A stretch of 64,000 nucleotides of DNA from the NCBI RefSeq assembly GCF_025244725.1, contig NZ_CP104203.1, positions 2,046,001 through 2,110,000 on the forward strand, written 5' to 3'. Under the pieces are notes generated by a model. That model was not told the origin of the DNA. It searched no databases and saw only the letters and a program-made list of their open reading frames with translations. Both the position numbers and the translations under genes were made by a program. This document shows, piece after piece, positions 19,340-28,364 of the stretch; the stretch's first letter is position 1, and each line of letters starts with the position of its first letter. Source of the DNA: Chryseobacterium oranimense (GTDB lineage: Bacteria > Bacteroidota > Bacteroidia > Flavobacteriales > Weeksellaceae).

Positions 19340-19648
19340 TTTTGTCTTGAAACAAAAGAACCAAAAGTTCAAGACCGGGAAACTTCCGCTAAAAATGAAT
19401 CCTGTTCTCTAAAAATTCTAAAACTTGCGCGGCAGCAATCTATGTTGAGAATCAAAAGTGGTCCCGTGCTTCGGGCAGTAGAATTTTCTTAACGTTCACA
19501 GGATTCATTTTCTTAACGCTCCATTTTCCAATGTCGGTATTACCGCTGTTGTAAAGACTGCCTCAATAGTGTCTGTGTCAACCCCTTAAAATTTTTGACT
19601 AAAGAATCTGCGTCATCTGCAAAATCTGCGAGAGACTTAAATACATTC
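19340..19648 (+). repeat. 309-bp tandem repeat, unit 2
   Basis: Nearly identical to unit 1. The outer arms are perfect here: AAAATGAATCCTGT (19392-19405) and ACAGGATTCATTTT (19498-19511), with an inner AAAATTCTA/TAGAATTTT pairing. Differences from unit 1 are scattered point changes. Confidence 0.92.
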
Positions 19649-19945
19649 TTTTGTCTTGAAACAAAAGAACCAAAAGTTCAAGACCGGGAAACTTCCGCTA
19701 AAAATGAATCCTGTTCTCTAAAAATTCTAAAACTTGCGCGGTAACAATCTATGTTAAGAATCAAAAGTGGTCCCGCTCTTCGGACAGTAGAATTTTCTTA
19801 ACGTTCACAGGATTCATTTTCTTAACGCTCCATTTTCCGATGTCAATATTGCCACTGTTGTAAAGACTATCCTCAAAACATCTACATCAATCCCTTAAAA
19901 TTTGGGGTTAAAAATCTGCGTAATCTGCAAAATCTGCGAGCGATA
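19649..19945 (+). repeat. 309-bp tandem repeat, unit 3 (diverged end)
   Basis: The outer arms are again perfect (19701-19714 and 19807-19820). The last 100 bp differ more from units 1 and 2 (for example around 19841-19910), and the unit ends in the same AATCTGCGAG phrase. It stops about 20 bp before the end of the ilv operon (ilvA stop at 19968). With the sequence from 18890, this makes a gene-free stretch of about 1.08 kb. Confidence 0.88.
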
Positions 19946-19967
19946 ATAATTAAATTAATTTAAATTT

Positions 19968-21230
19968 TCAAATAAGCAGATTCATCAAAGAAGGATCATT
20001 ATTCAGATAATTGACAAAAAAATCATACTTCTTCATATTATTGAGCAATGGTGTAAAATCTTCACTTTGTTTCAATCCGATTCCTACCACAGCAATCCCT
20101 TTTTCTTTTGAATTTTTTTGAGTGTATTCAAAAAAAGTAATATCATCATTTGGTCCCAGAACATTCAGAACAAAATCCTTCAGAGCTCCCGGGCGTTGGG
20201 CAAACCTTACCAGAAAATAATGTTTTAAACCTGCATATAACAGAGCTTTTTCTTTGATTTCTTCCATCCGGGTGATATCATTATTGCTTCCACTGATAAT
20301 GCACACCACATTTTTCCCTTTAATCTGATCCTGATATTTTTTCAAAGCAGCCACCGAAAGAGCTCCGGCGGGTTCTACCACTACAGCATCTTTGTTGTAA
20401 AGCGAGAGAATAGTTTCACATACTTCTCCCTCATCCACAACAGCCATTTCATGGAGTACATTTTTACAATGTTCAAAATTAAGATTACCTACCTTCTGCA
20501 CCGCAGCACCATCTACAAAACGGCTGATTTTGTCAAGAAGCACCGGCTTTCCGTTTTCCAGGGCTTTTTTCATGCTGGCCGCTGCAGAAGGTTCCACTCC
20601 GATAATCTTTGTTTTTGGAGACAATTCCCGAAATACAGTACAAATTCCGGCAGCCAGACCGCCACCACCTATAGGAACAAAAAGATAATCAACAGGTTCG
20701 CCTGACTGTTCAAGAATTTCCAAAGCGGCTGTAGCCTGGCCGTCAATAATATCCTGATCATCAAACGGATGAATAAATATTCCCTGCTGATCACGGCAAA
20801 ATTCCAGCGCAGCATCTTTAGCCTCATCAAAAGTATCCCCATAAAGAACAATATCTATACAATCGCCTCCAAACATTTTTACCTGTTCCAGTTTCTGTCC
20901 GGGAGTAGGTAAAGGCATAAAAATAGTTCCTTTCACCCTCATCGTATTACAGGCAAAAGCTACTCCCTGGGCATGGTTTCCTGCACTGGCACAAACCACG
21001 CCTTTTGCAAGATCTTCGGGAGACATCACTGCCATTTTATTGTAGGCTCCCCTGATTTTATAGGATCTCACCTGCTGCAGATCTTCTCTCTTAAAGCTAA
21101 TTTTTGCACCATAAATACCGGACAGATTGTTATTAATGGCCAAAGGCGTTCTCACCACTACATTTTTGAGTCTCCGGGCTGCCTTGTAAACATTAACCAA
21201 TACAGAAGGATATATTTCTTCTTTCATCAT
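19968..21230 (-). CDS. ilvA: Threonine ammonia-lyase (threonine deaminase)
   Basis: 420 residues from ATG 21230 (or 419 from 21227). A longer open frame to 21518 exists, but it only runs antisense-shifted through ilvC. This is a PLP fold-II enzyme: the Schiff-base Lys lies in RSYKIRGAYN, the phosphate loop in SAGNHAQGVAF and the Gly-rich GGGGLAAG in the middle. A C-terminal ACT-like regulatory region (HYFLVRFAQRPGALKDFV) suggests feedback control. It makes 2-oxobutanoate for isoleucine. It is the last gene of the ilv operon, 10 bp after ilvC. Confidence 0.96.
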   Translation of the reverse strand: MMKEEIYPSVLVNVYKAARRLKNVVVRTPLAINNNLSGIYGAKISFKREDLQQVRSYKIRGAYNKMAVMSPEDLAKGVVCASAGNHAQGVAFACNTMRVKGTIFMPLPTPGQKLEQVKMFGGDCIDIVLYGDTFDEAKDAALEFCRDQQGIFIHPFDDQDIIDGQATAALEILEQSGEPVDYLFVPIGGGGLAAGICTVFRELSPKTKIIGVEPSAAASMKKALENGKPVLLDKISRFVDGAAVQKVGNLNFEHCKNVLHEMAVVDEGEVCETILSLYNKDAVVVEPAGALSVAALKKYQDQIKGKNVVCIISGSNNDITRMEEIKEKALLYAGLKHYFLVRFAQRPGALKDFVLNVLGPNDDITFFEYTQKNSKEKGIAVVGIGLKQSEDFTPLLNNMKKYDFFVNYLNNDPSLMNLLI

Positions 21231-21240
21231 AGTGCGTTGA

Positions 21241-22287
21241 TTAATTGTTCTCCGGTCTGAGACTGCGGACGGTTTTCCCTGCTCTCCACATTTCACTTTC
21301 TCTAAGCTCTGTAAGCTCAACTTCAAGTTTTTCTCTGTAATCAGATTTGCTGTTGCTGTCGATGGATCTCTGGGCCTCTTCACCTTTTGCCACACTGTCA
21401 TACAGTTCTTCAAACAATGGAGAAGTAGCATCCCTGAAACGTTTCCACCAGTCCAGCGCTCCTCTTTGGGCTGTGGTACTGCAATTGGCATACATCCAGT
21501 CCATTCCGTTTTCTGCAACCAAAGGCATTAATGACTGTGTCAGTTCCTCTACTGTTTCATTAAAGGCTTCAGAAGGGCTGTGTCCGTTTTTCCTTAAAAC
21601 ATCATATTGTGCTGCAAATATTCCCTGTACGGCTCCCATTAATGTTCCCCTTTCTCCTGCAAGATCGCTGAATACTTCTTTTTTAAAGTCTGTTTCAAAT
21701 AAATAACCGCTTCCTATAGCTATTCCTAATGCGGTTACCCTTTCTCTTGCCTTTCCTGTAGCGTCCTGATATACGGCAAAACTGCTGTTCAATCCGCGGT
21801 CCTGTAAGAACATTCTTCTTAATGAAGTTCCTGATCCTTTTGGAGCAACCAGAAATACATCAACATCAGCGGGAGGAACAATTCCGGTACGTTCATTAAA
21901 GGTAATTCCGAAACCGTGGGAGAAATACAAAGCTTTTCCGGGGGTAAGATGCTGCTTCACTTTCGGCCAGTATTCGATCTGGGCTGCATCACTTAAGAGA
22001 TAGCAGATGATGGTTCCTTTTTGCAGAGCTTCTTCTATTTCGAATAATGTTTCTCCGGGAACAAATCCATCCGCCAATGCCTTATCCCAGGATTTTGAGT
22101 TTTTCCTCTGGCCAACAATTACATTAATCCCATTGTCTTTTTGGTTAAGCGCCTGCCCCGGCCCCTGCACTCCGTAACCGATCACGGCTACTACCTCATC
22201 TTTCAGTACTTCCTGGGCTTTCTGCAATGGAAATTCCTCTCTTGTTACTACATTTTCTTCTACTCCGCCAAAATTCAATTTTGCCAT
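21241..22287 (-). CDS. ilvC: Ketol-acid reductoisomerase
   Basis: 348 residues. The Rossmann motif is GYGVQGPGQALN (about 37-48), followed by VIVGQRKNSKSWDKA, whose Arg/Ser residues suggest NADPH preference. The C-terminal knotted domain carries DLAGERGTLMGAVQG (metal-binding Asp/Glu) and the ANCSTTAQRGALDWW stretch. It catalyses the second step of valine and isoleucine synthesis. It lies between ilvN and ilvA with short spacers, all on the minus strand. Confidence 0.97.
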   Translation of the reverse strand: MAKLNFGGVEENVVTREEFPLQKAQEVLKDEVVAVIGYGVQGPGQALNQKDNGINVIVGQRKNSKSWDKALADGFVPGETLFEIEEALQKGTIICYLLSDAAQIEYWPKVKQHLTPGKALYFSHGFGITFNERTGIVPPADVDVFLVAPKGSGTSLRRMFLQDRGLNSSFAVYQDATGKARERVTALGIAIGSGYLFETDFKKEVFSDLAGERGTLMGAVQGIFAAQYDVLRKNGHSPSEAFNETVEELTQSLMPLVAENGMDWMYANCSTTAQRGALDWWKRFRDATSPLFEELYDSVAKGEEAQRSIDSNSKSDYREKLEVELTELRESEMWRAGKTVRSLRPENN

Positions 22288-22337
22288 TTCTTTAAATTTT
22301 TTATTGTTGTTAATAATTTCTTTAGTTTAATTTTTAA

Positions 22338-22619
22338 TCAGCTTGCATGTACAATAGCTGTCAGATATGGATTTTTATGATAATGCACTTCCAGTACATC
22401 TACCTGTTTTTCCATCTGCCGGGTGATCTTCTGCACAGATTCTTCTGTTTCCCGGATAACGATCACAAATTTTTTAACTTTTTCAATATCAGAAGGCCCT
22501 GCATTAAAATTTACAATCGGGATTCTTCTCCTTGAAAAAATAGCATTGATCCTGCCGATCAGCCCAAGGTAATCTTCTGTGTAGGCTGTTATGGTATATT
22601 CCCTGTTTTCTGATTTCAT
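22338..22619 (-). CDS. ilvN: Acetolactate synthase small (regulatory) subunit
   Basis: 93 residues with an N-terminal ACT domain (EYTITAYTEDYLGLIGRINAIFSRRRIPIVNFNAG), the valine-binding fold of IlvN/IlvH. It is short, lacking the long C-terminal domain of IlvH, so it is a single-ACT-domain type. It lies 19 bp after ilvB and should bind the catalytic subunit and confer feedback control. Confidence 0.92.
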   Translation of the reverse strand: MKSENREYTITAYTEDYLGLIGRINAIFSRRRIPIVNFNAGPSDIEKVKKFVIVIRETEESVQKITRQMEKQVDVLEVHYHKNPYLTAIVHAS

Positions 22620-22638
22620 CTTTTTCTATATTAAATTG

Positions 22639-24366
22639 TTATGCTTTATTGTTGGTCAGTACGATCTCGGAAACACTTTTCCCCTGGGGAATCATTGGGA
22701 AAACATTATGCTCCTTTCCCGTCATCACTTCCAGAAGAAAAGCTCCTTCATGCTGAAGCATTTCCTTAAGGCCGGCTTCCAGTTCTTCCCTTTCTGAAAC
22801 TCTTTTCCCCGGAATATGATAGCCTTTGGCCACCTGTACAAAATCCGGGCTCTGAATATCTACTGAAGAGTATCTTTCTTCATGAAACAATTCCTGCCAC
22901 TGTCTTACCATTCCCAGGTAGCAATTATTAAGAATTAAGATCTTGACATCAGGCTTGTACTGCATCAGCGTTCCAAGCTCCTGGATATTCATCTGGGCAC
23001 CTCCGTCTCCCATCACTGCGATAACCGGACGTTTGGTTCCTCCATAAGCCGCTCCTATTGCAGCAGGAAGGCAAAACCCCATAGTTCCCAATCCCCCGCT
23101 GGTAATATTACTTCTGGAATGCCTGAAACTGGAGTATCTGCAGGTGGCCATCTGATGCTGCCCAACGTCGCTGACTATCACAGCTTCTCCTTTTGTCATT
23201 TCGTTAAGGTGACGGATCACTTCTCCCATTGTAATTTCACCTTCTGAAGGATGCAGTTCGTGACTGATCAGTTGGTCGTGCTCAATCTCGTAGCAATCTT
23301 TAAATTTCTGATGCCAGTCTGCATGTTCTCTTGGTTTTATGAGCTGGGTAAGGATGGGCAAGGTTTCTTTACAATTTCCCAGAACGGGTACTTCAACTTT
23401 TACATTTTTATTGATTTCCGCTTTGTCAATATCTAAATGAATAATTCTGGCCTGCCTGGCATACTGATCCAGCTTTCCGGTAACCCGGTCATCAAAGCGC
23501 ATTCCTACTGCAATCAAAACATCACATTCATTGGTAAGGATATTGGGTCCGTAATTTCCGTGCATACCTACCATTCCTACTGCCTGTGGATGATCTGTTG
23601 GAATAGCACTCATTCCCAGGACTGTCCATGCTACAGGAATCCCTGATTTTTCAGCAAACTGTAAGAATTCCTTTTCTGCATTTCCCAGCATAATTCCCTG
23701 ACCAGCAATAATGAAAGGTCTTTCTGCATTATTGATCAGCATACTTGCTTTTTCAATATTTTCTATCTGAGGAACAGGGTCTGGTCTGTAGCTCCGCAAA
23801 GAGTGACAAGGTGTATATTCTCTATATAAAACCTTTTGCAGCTGAGCGTTTTTTGTAATATCTATCAATACCGGGCCGGGTCTTCCTGACCTTGCAATAT
23901 AAAATGCTTTTGCCAGTACTTCGGAAAGTTCATCTGCATCGGTAATCTGGTAGCTCCATTTCGTAACAGGGCTGGTAACGTTCATCACATCAATTTCCTG
24001 AAATGCATCGGTTCCCAAAAGGTGTTCAAAAACCTGTCCTGTAATGCATACAACAGGGGTATTATCAAGTAAAGCATCGGCCAAACCCGTCACAAGATTG
24101 GTGGCTCCTGGGCCACTGGTAGCCAGAACCACACCTACTTCACCGGAAACTCTTGCAAAACCCTGTGCTGCATGTACGGCTCCCTGTTCGTGGCGGACCA
24201 GAATGTGTTCCAACTGATCTTTATAATCGTAAAGGGCATCATAAATTGGAATAATCGCTCCTCCCGGATATCCGAATATCGTTTTTACCCCTTCCTGAAG
24301 AAATGCTTCAAGGATGATCCGGCTTCCGCTGATTTCTTTTTCTCTGGATACATTTAGATTCTTCAT
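22639..24366 (-). CDS. ilvB: Acetolactate synthase large subunit
   Basis: 575 residues, a thiamine-diphosphate enzyme. The catalytic Glu lies in LVRHEQGAVHAAQGFAR. The central FAD-binding domain is seen in IAVGMRFDDRVTG. The ThDP/Mg motif is GDGGAQMNIQELGTLMQYKPDVKILILNN. It makes 2-acetolactate and 2-aceto-2-hydroxybutyrate. It lies 10 bp after ilvD and just before ilvN, so holoenzyme subunits are made together. Confidence 0.97.
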   Translation of the reverse strand: MKNLNVSREKEISGSRIILEAFLQEGVKTIFGYPGGAIIPIYDALYDYKDQLEHILVRHEQGAVHAAQGFARVSGEVGVVLATSGPGATNLVTGLADALLDNTPVVCITGQVFEHLLGTDAFQEIDVMNVTSPVTKWSYQITDADELSEVLAKAFYIARSGRPGPVLIDITKNAQLQKVLYREYTPCHSLRSYRPDPVPQIENIEKASMLINNAERPFIIAGQGIMLGNAEKEFLQFAEKSGIPVAWTVLGMSAIPTDHPQAVGMVGMHGNYGPNILTNECDVLIAVGMRFDDRVTGKLDQYARQARIIHLDIDKAEINKNVKVEVPVLGNCKETLPILTQLIKPREHADWHQKFKDCYEIEHDQLISHELHPSEGEITMGEVIRHLNEMTKGEAVIVSDVGQHQMATCRYSSFRHSRSNITSGGLGTMGFCLPAAIGAAYGGTKRPVIAVMGDGGAQMNIQELGTLMQYKPDVKILILNNCYLGMVRQWQELFHEERYSSVDIQSPDFVQVAKGYHIPGKRVSEREELEAGLKEMLQHEGAFLLEVMTGKEHNVFPMIPQGKSVSEIVLTNNKA

Positions 24367-24376
24367 TCTAATTTTA

Positions 24377-26056
24377 TTAAGTGATTTCGTCTGTTACACA
24401 GCCTTCAGCAGCCGATGATACGGTAAGTGCATATTTGTAAAGCAATCCTTTTTTTACTTTGAGCTCAGGTTTTTGCCATCCCTTTTTCCTCTCCAGTATT
24501 TCTTCTTCGGAAACTTTCAGCTGTATGGTATTGTTTACGGCGTCTATTTCAATCAGGTCGTTATCTTTTACAAAAGCGATGAGGCCGCCTTCATACGCTT
24601 CGGGAGTAATATGACCCACCACAAATCCATGGGTCCCTCCACTGAACCGTCCATCGGTAATTAAGGCAACACTTCCGCCAAGACCTGCTCCGATCAGAGC
24701 ACTCGTCGGCTTCAGCATTTCAGGCATTCCGGGTGCTCCTTTTGGGCCTTCATGGCGGATTACAATAACGTCTCCATGCTGTACTCTCCCGTTTTCAATT
24801 CCTTTGATCAGGTCTTTTTCTCCATCAAATACCCTGGCTTTACCTGAAAACTTTTCGCCTTCTTTTCCTGTTATTTTAGCGACACTTCCTTTCTCTGCGA
24901 GGTTTCCATAGAGTATTCGGAGATGTCCTGTTTCTTTGATGGGATCTGATAAGGGTCTGATAATTTTTTGCTTTGCAAAATCAAGACCTGGAACATTTTC
25001 AAGATTTTCAGCGATGGTTTTACCGGTAACTGTCAGGCAGTCGCCATGCAGTAGCCCTTCTTCCAGCAGGTATTTCATTACGGCAGGTGTTCCTCCATGT
25101 TCATGAAGATCCTGCATCAGGTATTTTCCACTTGGCTTAAGATCGGCCAGTACGGGAGTACAGTCGCTCATTTTCTGGAAATCATCCTGAGTTATTGTAA
25201 CGCCCACACTTTTTGCCATCGCTATAAAATGGAGAACGGCATTGGTACTTCCTCCTAAAATAACGATAAGGCGCAATGCATTTTCAAAAGCTTTACGGGT
25301 CATTATATCTGACGGTTTGATGTCTTTCTCCAGCAGTAATTTGATATACTTTCCCGCTTCAAGACATTCATTCTGCTTTTCTTTGCTCAATGCAGGGTTG
25401 GATGATGAATACGGAAGACTCATTCCCAGTGCTTCAATAGCAGAAGACATGGTATTTGCCGTATACATTCCCCCACAAGCCCCGGCCCCGGGACAGGAAT
25501 TTTTAATCACTCCGTTAAAATCTTCTTCTGAAATTTCTCCTGCTATTTTTTTTCCTAAGGCCTCAAAAGCAGAAACTATATTAAGCGGTTCATTTTTATA
25601 ACATCCCGGAGCGATCGTTCCGCCGTATACCATAATTGAAGGTCTGTCCAGCCTGCCCATCGCGATAATGGTTCCCGGCATATTTTTGTCACAACCCGGC
25701 AATGCAATGATTCCATCGTAGTATTGTGCCCCGCAGATGGCTTCAATACTGTCTGCAATAACATCACGGCTCACCAGTGAATACCTCATGCCATCTGTAC
25801 CATTGCTCATTCCATCGCTTACGCCTATCGTGTTGAAAATCAAACCGGCAAGACCATGATCCCAGGTTCCTTTTTTGACTACTTTGGCAAGATCGTTGAG
25901 ATGCATATTGCAGGTGTTCCCATCGTAGCCCATACTGGCAATCCCGATCTGGGCCTTATGCATATCTTCTTCTGTAAAGCCTATTCCATAAAGCATTGCT
26001 TTTGCAGCAGGCTGTTCGCTGTTTTGTGTGAATGTTTTTGAATATTTATTTAACAT
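24377..26056 (-). CDS. ilvD: Dihydroxy-acid dehydratase
   Basis: 559 residues from ATG 26056 ([11 protein letters not shown]), chosen because AGGA lies six bases upstream; an ATG at 26083 is also in frame. Fe-S ligand motifs are [10 protein letters not shown] and [16 protein letters not shown], with an earlier Cys in GNTCNMHL. The C-terminal [18 protein letters not shown] is typical. It dehydrates the dihydroxy acids to the 2-oxo acids of Val and Ile. A 213-bp gap separates it from ilvE. A TAGCTTTG on the minus strand (26156-26163) could be an internal -7 element, but no -33 partner is clear. Confidence 0.96.
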   Translation of the reverse strand: MLNKYSKTFTQNSEQPAAKAMLYGIGFTEEDMHKAQIGIASMGYDGNTCNMHLNDLAKVVKKGTWDHGLAGLIFNTIGVSDGMSNGTDGMRYSLVSRDVIADSIEAICGAQYYDGIIALPGCDKNMPGTIIAMGRLDRPSIMVYGGTIAPGCYKNEPLNIVSAFEALGKKIAGEISEEDFNGVIKNSCPGAGACGGMYTANTMSSAIEALGMSLPYSSSNPALSKEKQNECLEAGKYIKLLLEKDIKPSDIMTRKAFENALRLIVILGGSTNAVLHFIAMAKSVGVTITQDDFQKMSDCTPVLADLKPSGKYLMQDLHEHGGTPAVMKYLLEEGLLHGDCLTVTGKTIAENLENVPGLDFAKQKIIRPLSDPIKETGHLRILYGNLAEKGSVAKITGKEGEKFSGKARVFDGEKDLIKGIENGRVQHGDVIVIRHEGPKGAPGMPEMLKPTSALIGAGLGGSVALITDGRFSGGTHGFVVGHITPEAYEGGLIAFVKDNDLIEIDAVNNTIQLKVSEEEILERKKGWQKPELKVKKGLLYKYALTVSSAAEGCVTDEIT

Positions 26057-26269
26057 ATAATCCTGCTTTACTGTTTTTATCATTTCTCAGTATAGTACCA
26101 GAAATTTTAATTTTTTCGGAATTCATAAAGAATGTTTTTTGCTTAATTTTGGTCCAAAGCTATAGCTTGTAATATTTTTTTCATTTTTACTTTTAAGAAA
26201 ATTACAATATTCAATCATTAAAAAAATAGATATATTTAATTGATAATCAAATATTTACAACCTAAATAT

Positions 26270-27142
26270 TTACAATGACAGAAGTCTTACCCGCTTCAGA
26301 TAAGCCTGCTGTACTTTGTTACTTGCCGTATCTTTCCAGTTTTTAGTAAAGTGAACATCATCCAAAGAATCCAGCGCTACGATTTCAGCTGCTGTACCAC
26401 AGAAAAAGGCAGCATCGGCACCTCTCATTTCTTCAGGTTTAAAGAATCCTTCTTTAACGGGGATATTAAGTTCGCTGCATATTTCAAACACCGTCTGTCT
26501 CGTAATTCCTGGCAAAATGTTTCCTTTTGCAGGGGTAAATAATGTTTCATCCTTTTCGTAGAATATATTGGCTCCTGAACTTTCAGCGACATTCCCGTTT
26601 TCGTCGAGTAACAGGGCTTCGTCATAGCCTTTGTCTTTAGCATCCTGGCAGGCCAGAATGGAATTAACGTAATGCCCGCCTACTTTTGCTTCGACTTTAA
26701 AGGCTTTAGGATTTGGACGCTGGAAACCTGAGGTCATGATTTTCATTTTGTCTGCGAGATAGCCGTTGCTCCATTCCCAGGCAAGCAGGGACAGGTAGGA
26801 TTCTTTTCCTTTTGAAAGTGACATATTGGGCGAACAGGTTACAAGCGGGCGGATATAAGCATCACTGAATCCGTTGCGTTCTAAAAGTTCATAGGTAAGT
26901 TCTGTAAGCTGAGAGACTGAATAATGAAATGGAATATGCATAAGGTCTGCCGATCTTTTAAGTCTTTCATAGTGCTCTTCTGCCTTAAAGATCCTGGTTC
27001 CCTGATCGGTGCTATAGGATTTTATACCTTCAAAAACGGAGTAACCGTAATGCAGGGATTGCCCGTAGAGATCCAATCCGGCTTCGCTTGCCTTGAGAAA
27101 GTTTCCGTTAAAATACACGATAGTGTTGTCGCTGTAATACAT
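26270..27142 (-). CDS. ilvE: Branched-chain amino-acid aminotransferase
   Basis: 290 residues from ATG 27142 (MYYSDNTIVYFNG); a TTG at 27166 is less likely because it lies in the terminator region. PLP fold-IV features: HYGYSVFEGIK, Arg/Lys regions in YIRPLVTCS, the lysine in KVGGHYVNSILACQDAKDKGYDEALLLD, and NGNVAESSGANIF. It catalyses the last step for Val, Leu and Ile. It is the first structural gene after two attenuators and so probably leads the ilv transcript. Confidence 0.95.
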   Translation of the reverse strand: MYYSDNTIVYFNGNFLKASEAGLDLYGQSLHYGYSVFEGIKSYSTDQGTRIFKAEEHYERLKRSADLMHIPFHYSVSQLTELTYELLERNGFSDAYIRPLVTCSPNMSLSKGKESYLSLLAWEWSNGYLADKMKIMTSGFQRPNPKAFKVEAKVGGHYVNSILACQDAKDKGYDEALLLDENGNVAESSGANIFYEKDETLFTPAKGNILPGITRQTVFEICSELNIPVKEGFFKPEEMRGADAAFFCGTAAEIVALDSLDDVHFTKNWKDTASNKVQQAYLKRVRLLSL

Positions 27143-27173
27143 TGTATAGGGTTTAAAAATTAACAAAAGGGAA

Positions 27174-27204
27174 TAAAAAAAGCCCTCTCACGATGTGAGA
27201 GGGC
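27174..27204 (-). terminator. Attenuator terminator 2 (proximal to ilvE)
   Basis: On the minus strand the stem is GCCCTCTCAC (27204-27195), loop ATC, GTGAGAGGGC (27191-27182), then a T run (27181-27174). It lies 32 bp before the ilvE start. GTGAGAAGG at 27238-27230, which includes the leader-2 stop codon, can pair with the 5' arm (one internal mismatch). This gives an alternative antiterminator. Confidence 0.9.
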
Positions 27205-27234
27205 CCAGATATGTACAGTCATATTCTATCCTTC

Positions 27235-27291
27235 TCACACACGCAAGGGAATAATAATGACGATAATAATTACTGTTAATAACTGATTCAT
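27235..27291 (-). CDS. ilv leader peptide 2
   Basis: A short frame encodes MNQLLTVIIIVIIIPLRV followed by TGA: two Leu, three Val and six Ile codons in 18 residues. It begins about 20 bases after terminator 1 and ends 31 bases before terminator 2. A ribosome stalled at the Ile run would leave the stop-codon region free to form the antiterminator; a ribosome at the stop would cover it. This is the classic logic of ribosome-mediated attenuation. Confidence 0.85.
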   Translation of the reverse strand: MNQLLTVIIIVIIIPLRV

Positions 27292-27302
27292 AATTTCTGA
27301 AA

Positions 27303-27334
27303 TAAAAAAAAGCCGTTTCAATATGAAGCGGCTT
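27303..27334 (-). terminator. Attenuator terminator 1 (distal)
   Basis: Minus-strand stem AAGCCGCTTCA (27334-27324) with TGAAACGGCTT (27320-27310), one mismatch, then a run of T. GAAACGGC inside leader peptide 1 (27373-27366) duplicates the 3' arm and can pair with the 5' arm GCCGCTTC, forming an antiterminator. Confidence 0.88.
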
Positions 27335-27358
27335 CTATATAATTTAAATTAAAATATT

Positions 27359-27442
27359 TTACAAGGCCGTTTCTTTACTGCTGCTAATAACAACAATAAT
27401 AGTAGAAATGACCATAATATTTTTCTTATTCGTAAAATTCAT
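27359..27442 (-). CDS. ilv leader peptide 1
   Basis: A 27-residue frame starting MNFTNKKNIM, then VISTIIVVIS, and ending SSKETAL. Five Ile and three Val codons lie in the middle. It ends 25 bases before terminator 1. Its last codons contain the duplicate of the terminator 3' arm. The ATG is only four bases after the -7 promoter element, so the transcript would be leaderless or nearly so. Confidence 0.85.
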   Translation of the reverse strand: MNFTNKKNIMVISTIIVVISSSKETAL

Positions 27443-27446
27443 ACTG

Positions 27447-27476
27447 CAAATGTATAAACTTTTAAATACTATGCAA
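27447..27476 (-). promoter_or_regulatory. ilv operon promoter
   Basis: On the minus strand TTG (27476-27474) is followed after 19 bp by TACATTTG (27454-27447). This matches the Flavobacterium/Bacteroides pattern TTG-N19-TAnnTTTG. It sits between the folP stop codon and leader peptide 1. Confidence 0.8.
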
Positions 27477-27482
27477 GCTTTT

Positions 27483-28364
27483 TTAACACTTTTTATTTTT
27501 TTTACAAAATTGTCTGATCGTAAATGCTGCCTCGGCGACATCATGTACTCTTAAAATCCGGGCTCCCTGTTCCAAAACTTTCATATGGAGTTTCTGGGTT
27601 TCTTCATTGATGTCCAGAGGAGATTTCCCTAATGGTTTATAGATGAATGATTTTCTTGAAATACCGATCAACAAAGGAAATTTTTCAAATCCCAGATACT
27701 CAGTTTCACTGATCATTTTCATCTGATCCTCTACCGTTTTTCCGAAGCCAAAACCCGGATCAAGGATAATATCTTTTATTCCTTTTTTAAGAAGTTCGTC
27801 AGTTTTTTTGGAAAAATAACGGTTGACTTCAAGGGTAATGTCTTCAAATTTTAATTTATCATGCATGGTTTCGTAGGATGGGTTTACATGCATCAGAATG
27901 TAAGGAAGTCTTGTTTCGGCTGCTGTATCAAACATTTTAGGGTCAAACTGTCCTCCGGAAATATCATTAATGATGTCAATTCCTTCATTAAATCCGAATT
28001 TTACAGTCTCTGAATAGAAGGTATCAAGCGAAATCAATGCTTGCGGAAACTTTTTTTTAATTTGAGAAATGATGTTTGCTATTCTCTCAATTTCTTCTTT
28101 GCTGCTCAGAAATTCAGCATGCGGGCGTGTGGATTGCGGCCCGATATCAATGATTTCTGCTCCGTCTTTCAAAAGTTTCTCAGTGTGCTCCAATGCTGCT
28201 TTTTCACTGTTAAACTTCCCACCATCGGAGAACGAATCCGGAGTCAGATTCAGGATTCCCATGATTTTTGGAATATCCAGCTGCACCAGCCTGCCGTTAC
28301 AGTTGATGGAGTGATTTTGTGTGGGAAGGTTAGAGGGTCTGAGGGTTTGATGGTTTGAGAGCAT
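27483..28364 (-). CDS. folP: Dihydropteroate synthase
   Basis: 293 residues. Signature motifs: IMGILNLTPDSFSDGG, GAEIIDIGPQSTRPHA (pterin/PPi loop), SLDTFYSE, INDISGGQFD, ILDPGFGFGKT and GISRKSF. It joins p-aminobenzoate to the pterin in folate synthesis. The first 15 to 20 codons (SNHQTLRPSNLPT) run through simple-repeat-like DNA, so the true start may be a later non-ATG codon; no other Met precedes the first motif. It ends just before the ilv promoter. Confidence 0.94.
   Translation of the reverse strand: MLSNHQTLRPSNLPTQNHSINCNGRLVQLDIPKIMGILNLTPDSFSDGGKFNSEKAALEHTEKLLKDGAEIIDIGPQSTRPHAEFLSSKEEIERIANIISQIKKKFPQALISLDTFYSETVKFGFNEGIDIINDISGGQFDPKMFDTAAETRLPYILMHVNPSYETMHDKLKFEDITLEVNRYFSKKTDELLKKGIKDIILDPGFGFGKTVEDQMKMISETEYLGFEKFPLLIGISRKSFIYKPLGKSPLDINEETQKLHMKVLEQGARILRVHDVAEAAFTIRQFCKKNKKC

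Noticed and set aside
19031..19945. CRISPR array or rRNA-like operon
   Set aside because: The 309-bp units abut without spacers and carry no rRNA features.
21231..21518. N-terminal extension of IlvA
   Set aside because: The extra 96 codons overlap ilvC in another frame and look random. ATG 21230 fits the family.
26084..26269. Third attenuator between ilvE and ilvD
   Set aside because: No leader frame rich in Ile/Val/Leu and no terminator hairpin with a T run were found.
27443..27544. 61-codon frame as the ilv leader gene
   Set aside because: The upstream part overlaps folP and the promoter. The leader peptide begins at the internal ATG 27442.
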